64,000 nt of DNA from Geomicrobium sediminis (lineage in GTDB: Bacteria; Bacillota; Bacilli; Bacillales; Marinococcaceae). Both the position numbers and the translations under genes were made by a program. A model generated the notes under the pieces. That model searched no databases and was not told where the DNA came from. It worked only from the letters and a program-made list of their open reading frames with translations. The stretch covers positions 186,001 through 250,000 of the forward strand of contig NZ_JAFBEC010000007.1 of assembly GCF_016908595.1 (NCBI RefSeq), given 5' to 3'. Below are positions 53,125 through 61,099 of this stretch, in pieces; within the stretch, counting starts at the first letter, position 1, and every line of letters begins with the position of its first letter.

Positions 53125-53150
53125 TTACCCGAACAACGAGCATAACAAAC
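53125..53150 (-). promoter_or_regulatory. Sigma-B-type promoter of crtN-crtN-crtM
   Basis: On the minus strand GTTTGT, 14 bases, GGGTAA, against the consensus GTTTAA-N12-15-GGGTAT. It lies 65-90 bases upstream of the crtN start codon in otherwise empty sequence. Staphylococcal crt genes are also sigma-B dependent. Confidence 0.68.
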
Positions 53151-53197
53151 CTTTATACGAGAAAACCGTTCTACAAAACAGAATTTTTGTCTAAAAA

Positions 53198-53242
53198 TTA
53201 AAACGAAGCCATTAAACAATCGGGTTTAATGGCTTCGTTTTT
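53198..53242. terminator. Terminator after asnO
   Basis: AAAACGAAGCCATTAAAC pairs with GTTTAATGGCTTCGTTTT over 6 bases, 11 bases after the asnO stop. Confidence 0.93.
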
Positions 53243-53251
53243 CGTTCGTTA

Positions 53252-55084
53252 CTACTTTATTTGCACGTTGTATGATTCTAACCAATAGTTAAACTGCCAT
53301 AAATAGGCTAACAATTGAGGACCGCTCATTAATTGACCGAAAAACGGTGTATCGATACTTTTCGCTTTAGAATCAACGAGTGTTTTGTATTGCTCATAAT
53401 CAATGATTTCATGAATTGGGGCATTTCGATCCGCTAACACATTTTCTGACAGATGAACCATTTGCTCTGTATAGTCTGGATGATGCGTTTTCGGATACGG
53501 GCTTTTCTTACGGTATAACACGTCGTGAGGCAAGACACCTTCTAACGCTTTGCGTAATAAACCTTTCTCACGATCTTTATACCGCTTCATTTCCCAAGGA
53601 ACGTTCCAGACATACTCTACAAGACGATGATCAGCAAATGGTACTCGAACTTCAAGACTTGCTGCCATACTCATGCGATCTTTACGATCAAGTAATGTTG
53701 TCATAAACCAAATCATATTCAAATAGAACATTTGTCTACGATTTTGTTCTTCTGCATTTTCGCCAGTCAATTCGGGTGTTTCTTTAATTGTCTCATCGTA
53801 ACGAAGCTTTGCGTAATCTTTTAAGGACAATTGCTTCTTCCAATTCGCATGCAGTAAATTTTGGCGTAAATCAAGAGAAGACATCCAAGGAAAGAACGGG
53901 CGCTCGAGCAATTCCTTTTTATAGAACCACGGATAGCCTCCGAAAATTTCATCTGCACACTCTCCAGATAAAGCGACTGTTGCTTGTTTTTTGATTTCTT
54001 TAGAAAACCAAAGTAATGAGCTATCGATATCAGCCATACCAGGTAAGTCTCTTGCTTTTACAGCATTCTTTAACATGTCTTTTAATGTTGTGATCTTAAT
54101 TACTTTCTCGTGATGAACGGTTCCAAATTGTTGTGTCATCAATTTAATAAAGGCTTGATCATCATCGGGTTGAAAGTCGTTTTTCTTGAAGTGCGTTTGA
54201 TTATCTTCGTAATCAATTGAAAACGTGTGCAGCTGTTCATTTTCGCCAAATTGTTTAGCCGCAAATGCTGTTAACGCACTTGAATCAAGACCACCAGACA
54301 AAAACGTTGCCACAGGTACATCAGAAACGAGTTGCCGATTCACAGTGTCTTCTAGTAAGTCATGAACCTTAAGCGCCGTATCTTCAACGTTGTCTGTATG
54401 CTCTTTACTTTCAACTTGCCAATAGCGCCATACACGTAGTCCGTTTTTATCAAAACGTAAGGCGTGTGCAGGGCGCAAGTCTTTCATTCCTTTAAAAACA
54501 CCAAAGCCTGGTGTCCTAGAAGGAGAAAGTGTCATGACTTCTGTTAGACCTTCCTCATCAATCACTGCACTTGTATCACGATGGCTTAAAATTGCCTTTA
54601 GTTCTGAACCGAAAATAAGACCGTGCTCAGTCGTTGTATAAAAAAACGGTTTAACGCCTAGACGATCTCGCGCTGCAAATAACACTTCACCGTCCCAAAT
54701 CACAAACGCAAAGATTCCGTTGAATCGTTCAATACACGTTTCTCCTTCAACTAAATACGCATAAAGGAGTACTTCAGTATCTGAATGGGTTGTAAACGTA
54801 ACCCCTTTGGAAAGAAGAGACTGTCGAATCTCCTCTGTATTATACAATTCACCATTGTAAACAATGGTCGCTGTTTTGTCTTTGTATGTCCTAGTCATCG
54901 GTTGCCCGCCTCGACTTGGATCAATTACAGCTAATCGAGTGTGTCCGAATGCGACCCGTTCATCGACAAACGTCGTTTGTGCATCTGGACCACGATGATC
55001 AAGTGAATGGGTCATCGCTTCTATTTGTTGCTGCTCGCCACGTAAATCACGCTTCCAATCTAACCAGCCTGTTATGCCGCACAT
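53252..55084 (-). CDS. asnO: Glutamine-hydrolysing asparagine synthetase (AsnO/YisO type)
   Basis: 610 residues. The Ntn nucleophile is Cys2 of MCGITGW, YNGELYN near 95 and the ammonia channel follow, SGGLDSS near 260 is the ATP site, and SGECADEIFGG, LDRKDRMSM and RVPFADHRLVEY are conserved. Similarity to B. subtilis AsnO (YisO) is high along the length. The ATG directly before TGC must start the protein because Cys2 is needed; GGGAGG is 6 bases upstream. In B. subtilis asnO neighbours yisP, a squalene/phytoene-synthase relative; here it neighbours crtM-crtN. No terminator separates it from the methyltransferase upstream. Confidence 0.93.
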   Translation of the reverse strand: MCGITGWLDWKRDLRGEQQQIEAMTHSLDHRGPDAQTTFVDERVAFGHTRLAVIDPSRGGQPMTRTYKDKTATIVYNGELYNTEEIRQSLLSKGVTFTTHSDTEVLLYAYLVEGETCIERFNGIFAFVIWDGEVLFAARDRLGVKPFFYTTTEHGLIFGSELKAILSHRDTSAVIDEEGLTEVMTLSPSRTPGFGVFKGMKDLRPAHALRFDKNGLRVWRYWQVESKEHTDNVEDTALKVHDLLEDTVNRQLVSDVPVATFLSGGLDSSALTAFAAKQFGENEQLHTFSIDYEDNQTHFKKNDFQPDDDQAFIKLMTQQFGTVHHEKVIKITTLKDMLKNAVKARDLPGMADIDSSLLWFSKEIKKQATVALSGECADEIFGGYPWFYKKELLERPFFPWMSSLDLRQNLLHANWKKQLSLKDYAKLRYDETIKETPELTGENAEEQNRRQMFYLNMIWFMTTLLDRKDRMSMAASLEVRVPFADHRLVEYVWNVPWEMKRYKDREKGLLRKALEGVLPHDVLYRKKSPYPKTHHPDYTEQMVHLSENVLADRNAPIHEIIDYEQYKTLVDSKAKSIDTPFFGQLMSGPQLLAYLWQFNYWLESYNVQIK

Positions 55085-55155
55085 GTTCATCCTCCCTTTC
55101 AAGGAATGTGCATACTCCACTCTCTTACACTATGCATAAACAGGCGAATACGTCA

Positions 55156-56148
55156 TTATTGATCTTGCTTTACGAGGTGGAAAAAATGCCAGCCTCCTTC
55201 TCTAATGAGCGGTGTTGACGTTTTGATTTTGAACTGATGCATTTTAGCGAGCTTTTTTATTTCTTTTTCTGTTGGTAGTGGTTGCATATCTTCATGGGCA
55301 CACATGAACGAATTAAAAGCTGCAGGAAACTCTCTACCTTTACCATGATTCGCAAGGGGCGTAATCATCGTAAAATGCCCGTTTTCACGTAAACTTTGAT
55401 ACACATAGTCAAAGATTTTTGACCGTTCACCATTTGAAAAATAATACAACGCATTGTTTAACATAACTAAATCTAGCTTCTCAAAAAGATGACCTTGGCT
55501 TAAAATATCGTCTTGTCTAAACGTGATTTGATTCGATTGGTTACGATTCTGCGCTTCGTTCACGAGCTTTTCTTCTTTGTCAATACCAATTAAATTAGCA
55601 TCAGGATGATCTTTAGCAATTCGTTTTAAATAACCACCGTATCCCGAACCTAAGTCGAGAATATGCTTCGCTTTCGTTTTTTTGATCACGCGATTCACTT
55701 TCGGGTATGAAATTCCCTCAATGAGTGACGACGTTTCAGCGACCATATGACTCATGTTGTCCTCTTGTTCCCGTGGTTCAAGAGCAAGCTTTTGATCATA
55801 ATGAAGCAACGTCGGGATGTGTAATGTCATCATTTCTTCAAGCAACACACCGACTGACTTTGGATCTTGATTCGACATTTGCTTTTGAATTGCTTTAACA
55901 CTTTGTATACGCTTGCCACGCTTTTGCTTTAAATGACCAACAGCAAGTCCTGTATCAATCCAGGCGTTTAATAGTTCTTCGTTTAAACCCTCTTGCTCGG
56001 CAAGGTCACTTGCTTTCATCGGTTTTTTTAACGTATCAAAAAGTCCATAACGATAGCCAATAAACGCGTGCCACGTTGGTAAGAACGCTTCATTTGATTT
56101 CATCCACTTTCTAGCGTAGTTCATGCGAGATAATTCCGATAATAGCAT
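55156..56148 (-). CDS. SAM-dependent methyltransferase with N-terminal dimerisation domain
   Basis: 330 residues. An N-terminal helical winged-helix-like domain (AFIGYRYGLFDTLKKPMKASDLAEQEGL) as in O-methyltransferase-2 enzymes, then a class I Rossmann domain with motif I ILDLGSGYGG near 197, LIGIDKE, QDD and MLNNALYYF. Likely O- or carboxyl-methylation of a small, hydrophobic substrate. It follows the FAD monooxygenase by 13 bases with AGGAGG. Methyl esters occur on C30 carotenoic acids in related Bacillales, so a role in pigment tailoring is plausible, not shown. Confidence 0.85.
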   Translation of the reverse strand: MLLSELSRMNYARKWMKSNEAFLPTWHAFIGYRYGLFDTLKKPMKASDLAEQEGLNEELLNAWIDTGLAVGHLKQKRGKRIQSVKAIQKQMSNQDPKSVGVLLEEMMTLHIPTLLHYDQKLALEPREQEDNMSHMVAETSSLIEGISYPKVNRVIKKTKAKHILDLGSGYGGYLKRIAKDHPDANLIGIDKEEKLVNEAQNRNQSNQITFRQDDILSQGHLFEKLDLVMLNNALYYFSNGERSKIFDYVYQSLRENGHFTMITPLANHGKGREFPAAFNSFMCAHEDMQPLPTEKEIKKLAKMHQFKIKTSTPLIREGGWHFFHLVKQDQ

Positions 56149-56161
56149 AGTCGTTTTCCTC

Positions 56162-57475
56162 CTACTTGAATCTCCACGGGTAGTCGTCTTGCTCAGTGTA
56201 GAAATGTCGCTTTTGTTTTGGATATATCGATGATCGGTTATTTGTAGGTAGTACATCTAAATGATTGAACCAATCAAACAAATTTGCTTTGTAATACCCC
56301 AAACCAGATACGTTTAACATTTGCTTGAAATGAAGCAACGGCCGTTCTTCCATAGCAATAAGTGCACGCGTGCGAAGCTTTCTAAAAATCGGATTATGGA
56401 ATGAGTACGCAAGTTGCGATCGATGACTTAGAGCAATCATTTGATCAACGCGTGGTTTCCGAACACGTTCGTACCATTTTAATAATTTCTGATCACGCCA
56501 TTTTCCCTTCTCATCCATCCAACAGAATAAATCACTAAGAACGTCTGCGTCTTGAATGGCAAGATTCATTCCTTCTCCTGCCATTGGATGCACTGAATGT
56601 GCTGCATCTCCAAGAATCACTTTGTTATCAACTACGTAATGGGGAGATTGAAATTGATACGGGATCATTAACTGCACATCTCGCCACGATGTAATTGTCG
56701 TCATCGTGTCTTTCAATCCAGGTACATAAGTCGTATGAAGGTCATAATACGAAGTAATCGGTTGCTCTTTATACTCCCGATAACTTCCTGGAGGAATTCG
56801 ATACACAGAACGAACGTAATCATTTGGCAGTGGAAACAATCCTAAAAACGTATGTGGAGCGCCGACAACTAGTCCATCGGTAAACGTCTTTGGTCTAGGA
56901 AATGAGGCGGTTAAAAAGTGATGATCGTACTTCTTCTCATCACACGTAATTCCCATTTCCTTACGCATTTTTGAAGAGCGCCCTTCAGCGCCTACGTAAT
57001 AGTAAGCTTGAATTCGTTTTTTTTCTCCTTTTTGGTCAATGATGGCAACATCGTCTTCAAAGCCTTTAAACTTTGCTGGTCTGATCAGTTCAACGGACGG
57101 CAACTGCTCAATTTTTTTGACGAGCAATTCTCGTAGTGTTTCATGAGGCAACATTCTTGCCAAGTTAAATTCATGATCTAGTGTTCGATAACTAAGAACG
57201 CTTTTGGTACGAAGATAACCATCATTTCCTTCCCACTTCCACTCTTCAGAATGCAATTTCTTAATCGGGAATGAGGCGTCATACAACTCATCGCCAAGCC
57301 CAAGTTTAGATAGCAATTCAATGCTCTTTGGCTGCAACAATTCGCCTTTGTACAGAGGGCTTTTGCTTTTATTTCGTTCAATGACGACAACCGATATTCC
57401 ACACATTCCAAGCTTCAGAGCAAGTGTAAGACCACCTACCCCTCCACCTGACACAAAGACTTGGGTCGTTTTCAT
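56162..57475 (-). CDS. FAD-dependent monooxygenase (UbiH/PHBH family)
   Basis: 437 residues. GGGVGGLTLALKLG near 10, YVGAEGRSSKMRKEM near 165 (DG motif variant with Glu for Asp) and VILGDAAHSVHPMAGEGMNLAIQDA near 295 (GD motif). The family hydroxylates aromatic or isoprenoid substrates using NAD(P)H and O2. First gene of a unit with the methyltransferase and probably asnO, behind a sigma-B-type promoter match. Substrate unknown; a carotenoid or quinone is a guess from context. Confidence 0.87.
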   Translation of the reverse strand: MKTTQVFVSGGGVGGLTLALKLGMCGISVVVIERNKSKSPLYKGELLQPKSIELLSKLGLGDELYDASFPIKKLHSEEWKWEGNDGYLRTKSVLSYRTLDHEFNLARMLPHETLRELLVKKIEQLPSVELIRPAKFKGFEDDVAIIDQKGEKKRIQAYYYVGAEGRSSKMRKEMGITCDEKKYDHHFLTASFPRPKTFTDGLVVGAPHTFLGLFPLPNDYVRSVYRIPPGSYREYKEQPITSYYDLHTTYVPGLKDTMTTITSWRDVQLMIPYQFQSPHYVVDNKVILGDAAHSVHPMAGEGMNLAIQDADVLSDLFCWMDEKGKWRDQKLLKWYERVRKPRVDQMIALSHRSQLAYSFHNPIFRKLRTRALIAMEERPLLHFKQMLNVSGLGYYKANLFDWFNHLDVLPTNNRSSIYPKQKRHFYTEQDDYPWRFK

Positions 57476-57495
57476 CTTTTATCACCTGTTAAAAA

Positions 57496-57521
57496 TTACC
57501 CTCAATCTCATAACGATAAAC
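57496..57521 (-). promoter_or_regulatory. Sigma-B-type promoter of the monooxygenase unit
   Basis: On the minus strand GTTTAT, 14 bases, GGGTAA: the same -10 and spacer length as the crtN promoter. It ends about 20 bases before the start codon. Caveat: the -35 lies in the T-tract of the preceding terminator. Confidence 0.65.
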
Positions 57522-57550
57522 AAAAACTCGACTGCACGTTGCAGTCGAGC
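57522..57550 (-). terminator. Terminator after the phosphatase gene
   Basis: On the minus strand CTCGACTGC pairs with GCAGTCGAG over 5 bases, followed by TTTTTGTTTAT. Confidence 0.88.
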
Positions 57551-57614
57551 CAAAATCTTTACGTAATATTGTATATAAAGCGTCAGGTTAACCTGCAACA
57601 AACCATTAACTTAA

Positions 57615-57656
57615 GAAATGCACCAGCGAATTCTAACCAAATTCGTCGGTGCACTT
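57615..57656 (-). other. Hairpin just after the phosphatase stop
   Basis: TGCACC..CGAATT pairs with AATTCG..GGTGCA with a 2-base internal loop. The minus-strand tail is TTTCTTAAG, a poor terminator tail. It may be a weak first terminator or an RNA 3' stability element. Confidence 0.5.
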
Positions 57657-57659
57657 CAT

Positions 57660-58133
57660 TTATTGTTGCAAAAAGCGATTTCTAACGTCTGCTAAAAGTG
57701 CGTCACAACACTCATCGATTAATTCATACACTTCTTCGAAATTGTCCGTGAAGTAAGGATCCGGGACGTTTTTATCACTACGGTCTACTTTGTAATCAAG
57801 CAACTTACTTATCTCTACTTCATGTTCAACTTTACGGAGTTTCTTGACGTCTGCTTCGTTTTTTTCATCCATTGCAATGACAAGATCATAATCGTAAAGA
57901 TCTTGCTCTTTTAATTGCCTTGCGATCAAGTTCGTAGAATCAACATCATTCTCTTTCAATATTTTCATTGTGCCTTCGTGAGCTCCGTCTCCAATATGCC
58001 AATGACCCGTTCCAGCAGAGTCAATCGTTACTTTATCACGTAAACCTGCATGTTCAACTTTCTGACGAAACACGGCTTCTGCCATTGGTGAGCGGCAGAT
58101 GTTTCCTAAACAAAGGAATAAAACCGATACCAT
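57660..58133 (-). CDS. Low-molecular-weight protein-tyrosine phosphatase
   Basis: 157 residues. The P-loop is CLGNICRSP (Cys8, Arg14), and the acid DPYFTDN lies near 127. It removes phosphate from tyrosine (or arginine, as YwlE does). The overall sequence is closer to YfkJ than to YwlE as recalled: DYDLVIAMD and NFEEVYELID. Start at ATG with AGGGGTTTC upstream. It follows the yaaR-like gene by 16 bases. Confidence 0.9.
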   Translation of the reverse strand: MVSVLFLCLGNICRSPMAEAVFRQKVEHAGLRDKVTIDSAGTGHWHIGDGAHEGTMKILKENDVDSTNLIARQLKEQDLYDYDLVIAMDEKNEADVKKLRKVEHEVEISKLLDYKVDRSDKNVPDPYFTDNFEEVYELIDECCDALLADVRNRFLQQ

Positions 58134-58149
58134 AAAATGAAACCCCTCT

Positions 58150-58599
58150 CTACCCGTGTAAATCTAGCAATAGACCGCGAATGTAATCGACTTGTTCTAG
58201 TATATGCAGTCTACGATCTTCTTGGTGCAATACTTCCTCTCCGAGTAATGTTACGGCATCATTAATCTGTGAGACGATCGTATACTGCTTAGAATGTCCA
58301 TTGTGGCTAAGTCCAAATCGTTGCTGGAGCTCATACCCATCTTGCACGACTACGCTTATGTATGATTGTACTAGTTTTTGGTAACGTTTCAATTGTTGTA
58401 ACGTTTGTTGCTCATGCAGCCTGTATCCTTGCCGTTCAATTTCTCGTAATTGTTCTTTTAACTGTTCTCTTGAATGATTGTTATGTTTTACTTCAAGCAT
58501 CTGTTTGAAGTTCGTCGCTCGCCCATCTGACGCTACTTTTGCTTTTTTATTTCTCGGATAATCAATTTGTGTTTTCCGGTTTAGTTGATCGATCTCCAC
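58150..58599 (-). CDS. YaaR-like protein (DUF327)
   Basis: 149 residues, soluble, rich in Gln, Leu and basic residues with coiled-coil character: FKQMLE, LREIERQGYRLHEQQTLQQLKRYQKLVQSYI, and LHILEQVDYIRGLLLDLHG at the end. These features match the YaaR/DUF327 family. Function unknown. The GTG start follows AAAGGGAGCGG. Confidence 0.8.
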   Translation of the reverse strand: MEIDQLNRKTQIDYPRNKKAKVASDGRATNFKQMLEVKHNNHSREQLKEQLREIERQGYRLHEQQTLQQLKRYQKLVQSYISVVVQDGYELQQRFGLSHNGHSKQYTIVSQINDAVTLLGEEVLHQEDRRLHILEQVDYIRGLLLDLHG

Positions 58600-58659
58600 A
58601 GTTACCGCTCCCTTTACATCTCATAGTCTAACTATATCTGTTCTTTTTAAAAAATCAAC

Positions 58660-58688
58660 TTGTTGGAATACGCTGTTCGAGATACAAT
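58660..58688 (+). promoter_or_regulatory. Sigma-A promoter for the Prli42-like gene
   Basis: TTGTTG, 17 bases, TACAAT, 37 bases before the ATG. Confidence 0.7.
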
Positions 58689-58725
58689 AGAGTTAGCGAA
58701 ACTTTTTTGGTGGAGGGATCAAGTA

Positions 58726-58824
58726 ATGCCTCGCAAACGTATTTTCCAAAAGATCATTATTTATACGATGATTTTCGTTCTTGTAGTTGGAACATTCCTT
58801 GCAGGAGCAGCCTCTTTCATCTAA
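58726..58824 (+). CDS. Prli42-like (DUF4044) single-pass miniprotein, 32 aa
   Basis: The frame reads MPRKRIFQKIIIYTMIFVLV and ends AGAASFI. A basic N-terminus (PRKR, K) is followed by one membrane helix, the plan and length of the DUF4044/Prli42 family. Prli42 of Listeria anchors the stressosome and transmits stress to sigma-B. GGTGGAGGG lies about 8 bases before the ATG, a sigma-A promoter precedes it and a terminator follows. The family call is by pattern only. Confidence 0.68.
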   Translation: MPRKRIFQKIIIYTMIFVLVVGTFLAGAASFI

Positions 58825-58839
58825 TGAATACGAAGTAAC

Positions 58840-58878
58840 AAAAGCGGACAGTGACCAAACGTCACTGTCCGCTTTTTG
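58840..58878. terminator. Bidirectional terminator
   Basis: AAAGCGGACAGTGAC pairs with GTCACTGTCCGCTTT over 5 bases with T-runs. It overlaps the 3' end of the convergent L,D-transpeptidase gene. Confidence 0.92.
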
Positions 58879-59398
58879 CTGCACTGCTACGCACAATGCC
58901 AACTTCAGCACCTAGCTCTAGAATCGTTTTATCAACCTTAGATGTAATCCAAATCTTCGTTCCGAGCGGCACATCATCATATAATTGCTCCACTTGCTCA
59001 TTCTGCATACGAATACAGCCATTAGAAACATACTGTTTAATGCTCTCTGGTTCATTGGTGCCATGCATTCCATAGATCCGTCCATCGGTCTCTAGTGCAT
59101 CAAAACCGATCCACCTCGTCCCGAGTGGGTTCGTAGGAGCGCCACCGATAATGTCTGATTTTCGGTAATAAGGGTTTTCTGCTTTCACGACGACTGTAAA
59201 CGTTCCCTCTGGCGTTAATTCGGGTTCTTTACCACTTGCAACATCATACAACTCAATTAAATCTCCGTATTGAAAAAACGCCAATTCGTTTGTCGCCTTG
59301 TTCATAATAATAAAAGGATCTCCACGTTCAGGCTCAATATCCATCGGCCAAAGTGGCGATTGAATGCTTAAAATCAGGAGAATGAAAGAAGTTAACAT
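58862..59398 (-). CDS. L,D-transpeptidase (YkuD family)
   Basis: 178 residues. Signal peptide or anchor (MLTSFILLILSIQSPLW) then the YkuD domain with HGTNEP and the catalytic SNGCIRM near 132-138. It forms 3-3 peptidoglycan crosslinks or attaches ligands to wall peptides, outside the membrane. No LysM domain is present, unlike YkuD itself. The ribosome binding site is weak (AAGGTTGTGA). Confidence 0.9.
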   Translation of the reverse strand: MLTSFILLILSIQSPLWPMDIEPERGDPFIIMNKATNELAFFQYGDLIELYDVASGKEPELTPEGTFTVVVKAENPYYRKSDIIGGAPTNPLGTRWIGFDALETDGRIYGMHGTNEPESIKQYVSNGCIRMQNEQVEQLYDDVPLGTKIWITSKVDKTILELGAEVGIVRSSAAKSGQ

Positions 59399-59440
59399 GG
59401 GATCACAACCTTATTTGTCTTCTTCTTTACTTTTCTCTGA

Positions 59441-60433
59441 TTACTTTCGTCTATACGCTTTTTTCTTAGACTTTATCATCTTCGTTCTTTGATCGTCGGG
59501 AAGAAAGTTCTGTTTAATCTCTAAATATTGCTCTAACTCATGAATAATATAGAAAAGACCCGCCCGCGTCACAAACTCATCGTGAGTTTTCGGCAATTCA
59601 TGTGAACGAAACTGCGCATTTAAATCGTCGAGTTCATTCATAAACTGCTGCGCCGTATTCCCAGGATTCACGGCGGCACTTAAGCGATCAAGAAAGCTTG
59701 CAAGTTTCTTACTCTCACCCGTCGGAGTAACACCTGATATGAACGGAAGTATACGCTCTAGTATGATAAATTGTTTCTCTCGCATTGCAAAATAATTATA
59801 AAAGTAATCATCATGCCGTAAAAAATGATTATCAATCGTTCGCATCGCTTTTGCTTTTCCTTCTTCAATAAGTGCACTTGCTTTTGTAATTTCCTTACCA
59901 TCCCAATCGTCCAAATGATCACGCAAGTACCTAGAATACTCTTGTAATATTCGTTGAAATTGGTATTCAAGTTCAATTTGATCATCATAGATTTGATGGT
60001 CAATGCTCGGCATATACAAGTTCATGACAAGACCAACGGTAATACCGATCAGGATGAGCGATAATTCGTTTAGAAACAGTTCCCACGTTACCGTACCAAT
60101 CGTATAAATATGTAGTAAAATAACAATGCTCGTTACAATACCGTCAATCGCCTTGATCTTTAATAGCGTAGGAATAAATAAGAGTAACAATACTGTTAAA
60201 GACAGCGGATGATAACCAAACAGTTCAAAGATCACCATCGCGAAGAGTAACCCGGTAACAGAAGCTAGTAACAACTTCCATGCCTTTTCTAAAGAGCCCT
60301 TTTTCGTCGCTCGTATACAAAGGACAGTAATAATCCCAGCCGCTGTAAAGAACTCTAGCTCTAACCATTGCGCGATAAAGATTGCAAGCCCTGCCCCAAC
60401 TGCCGTCTTAAACGTACGATATCCAAAAAACAC
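59441..60433 (-). CDS. yqjA: Aromatic acid exporter family protein (YqjA-like)
   Basis: 330 residues: five to six N-terminal membrane helices (FKTAVGAGLAIFIAQWLELEFFTAAGIITVLCI) and a long helical cytoplasmic ArAE C-domain. B. subtilis YqjA has this plan and lies near brxB (yqiW) and bkd, as here. The transported compound is unknown. GTG start with GAGGAGG 7 bases upstream. Confidence 0.87.
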   Translation of the reverse strand: MFFGYRTFKTAVGAGLAIFIAQWLELEFFTAAGIITVLCIRATKKGSLEKAWKLLLASVTGLLFAMVIFELFGYHPLSLTVLLLLFIPTLLKIKAIDGIVTSIVILLHIYTIGTVTWELFLNELSLILIGITVGLVMNLYMPSIDHQIYDDQIELEYQFQRILQEYSRYLRDHLDDWDGKEITKASALIEEGKAKAMRTIDNHFLRHDDYFYNYFAMREKQFIILERILPFISGVTPTGESKKLASFLDRLSAAVNPGNTAQQFMNELDDLNAQFRSHELPKTHDEFVTRAGLFYIIHELEQYLEIKQNFLPDDQRTKMIKSKKKAYRRK

Positions 60434-60483
60434 GAACACACCTCCTCACCGTTAGCATTCCACAATTACGATGAACTCATAAA

Positions 60484-60512
60484 TAAAAAAAACCTTTCCA
60501 ACCAGGAAAGGT
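60484..60512 (-). terminator. Terminator after tRNA-Arg
   Basis: On the minus strand ACCTTTCC pairs with GGAAAGGT over 5 bases, followed by seven T, 13 bases after the tRNA 3' end. Confidence 0.9.
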
Positions 60513-60525
60513 GAACGGTTATGTT

Positions 60526-60600
60526 TGGCGCGCCTACCAGGATTCGAACCTGGAATACGAGAACCGGAATCTCGCGTGATATCCCTTTCACCATAGGCGC
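60526..60600 (-). tRNA. tRNA-Arg (anticodon CCG)
   Basis: The minus strand folds as a cloverleaf of 75 bases: acceptor GCGCCTA/TAGGCGC, D arm, anticodon stem CGAGA/TCTCG with loop TTCCGGT (anticodon CCG), T arm with GGTTCGAATCC, discriminator G and an encoded CCA. It reads the arginine codon CGG. Confidence 0.95.
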
Positions 60601-60655
60601 ATGTTGAACAGACAACTTATATTATATGGCAATATAAGAAAGTCTGTCAACGACA

Positions 60656-61027
60656 TTATGAATCTTTATTTGCTTCTTCACGCTCTTCAAGCATTTTGTG
60701 AAAGCGCTCGTTAATGTCTTCGTCTGTGTATCCAAGTTCAGCAAGACGCTTCGTGAAGTTTTGAGCCCAAAGCTTCATACGTTCGTTCATACGCTTGTAC
60801 TTTTTCACTTCAGGACCTTTGCGAATCTCTTTCGCACGGTTCGATGCGTTTGAGGCAATGCTTTCAACGATTAATAAGCCTTTCCAAAGCTTGTCTTCAT
60901 CGAAGTTCTGCCCTTCAGCTTGAAGATAATCCGTAACCTTTTTATAGTAAGCTTGGAACTCTTTAAAATCAATTTCTTCTTCCATGTTTAAGTAATCTTG
61001 AACCTTTTCATACAATTCATCAATCAT
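60656..61027 (-). CDS. Hypothetical helical protein, 123 aa
   Basis: All-helical and charged: MIDELYEKVQDYLNMEEEIDFKEFQ at the start, KKYKRMNERMKLWAQNFTKRL near 75. It begins after GAGGAGTAGAGATC and has coding character throughout. No motif or family is recognised. It lies between tRNA-Arg and brxB and may share the brxB transcript (72-base gap). Confidence 0.8.
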   Translation of the reverse strand: MIDELYEKVQDYLNMEEEIDFKEFQAYYKKVTDYLQAEGQNFDEDKLWKGLLIVESIASNASNRAKEIRKGPEVKKYKRMNERMKLWAQNFTKRLAELGYTDEDINERFHKMLEEREEANKDS

Positions 61028-61099
61028 GATCTCTACTCCTCATTAAACAATGTTCATACATAGCGGAAGCCGCTTGTTTAGGAAGCGGCTTCCAGAAGA

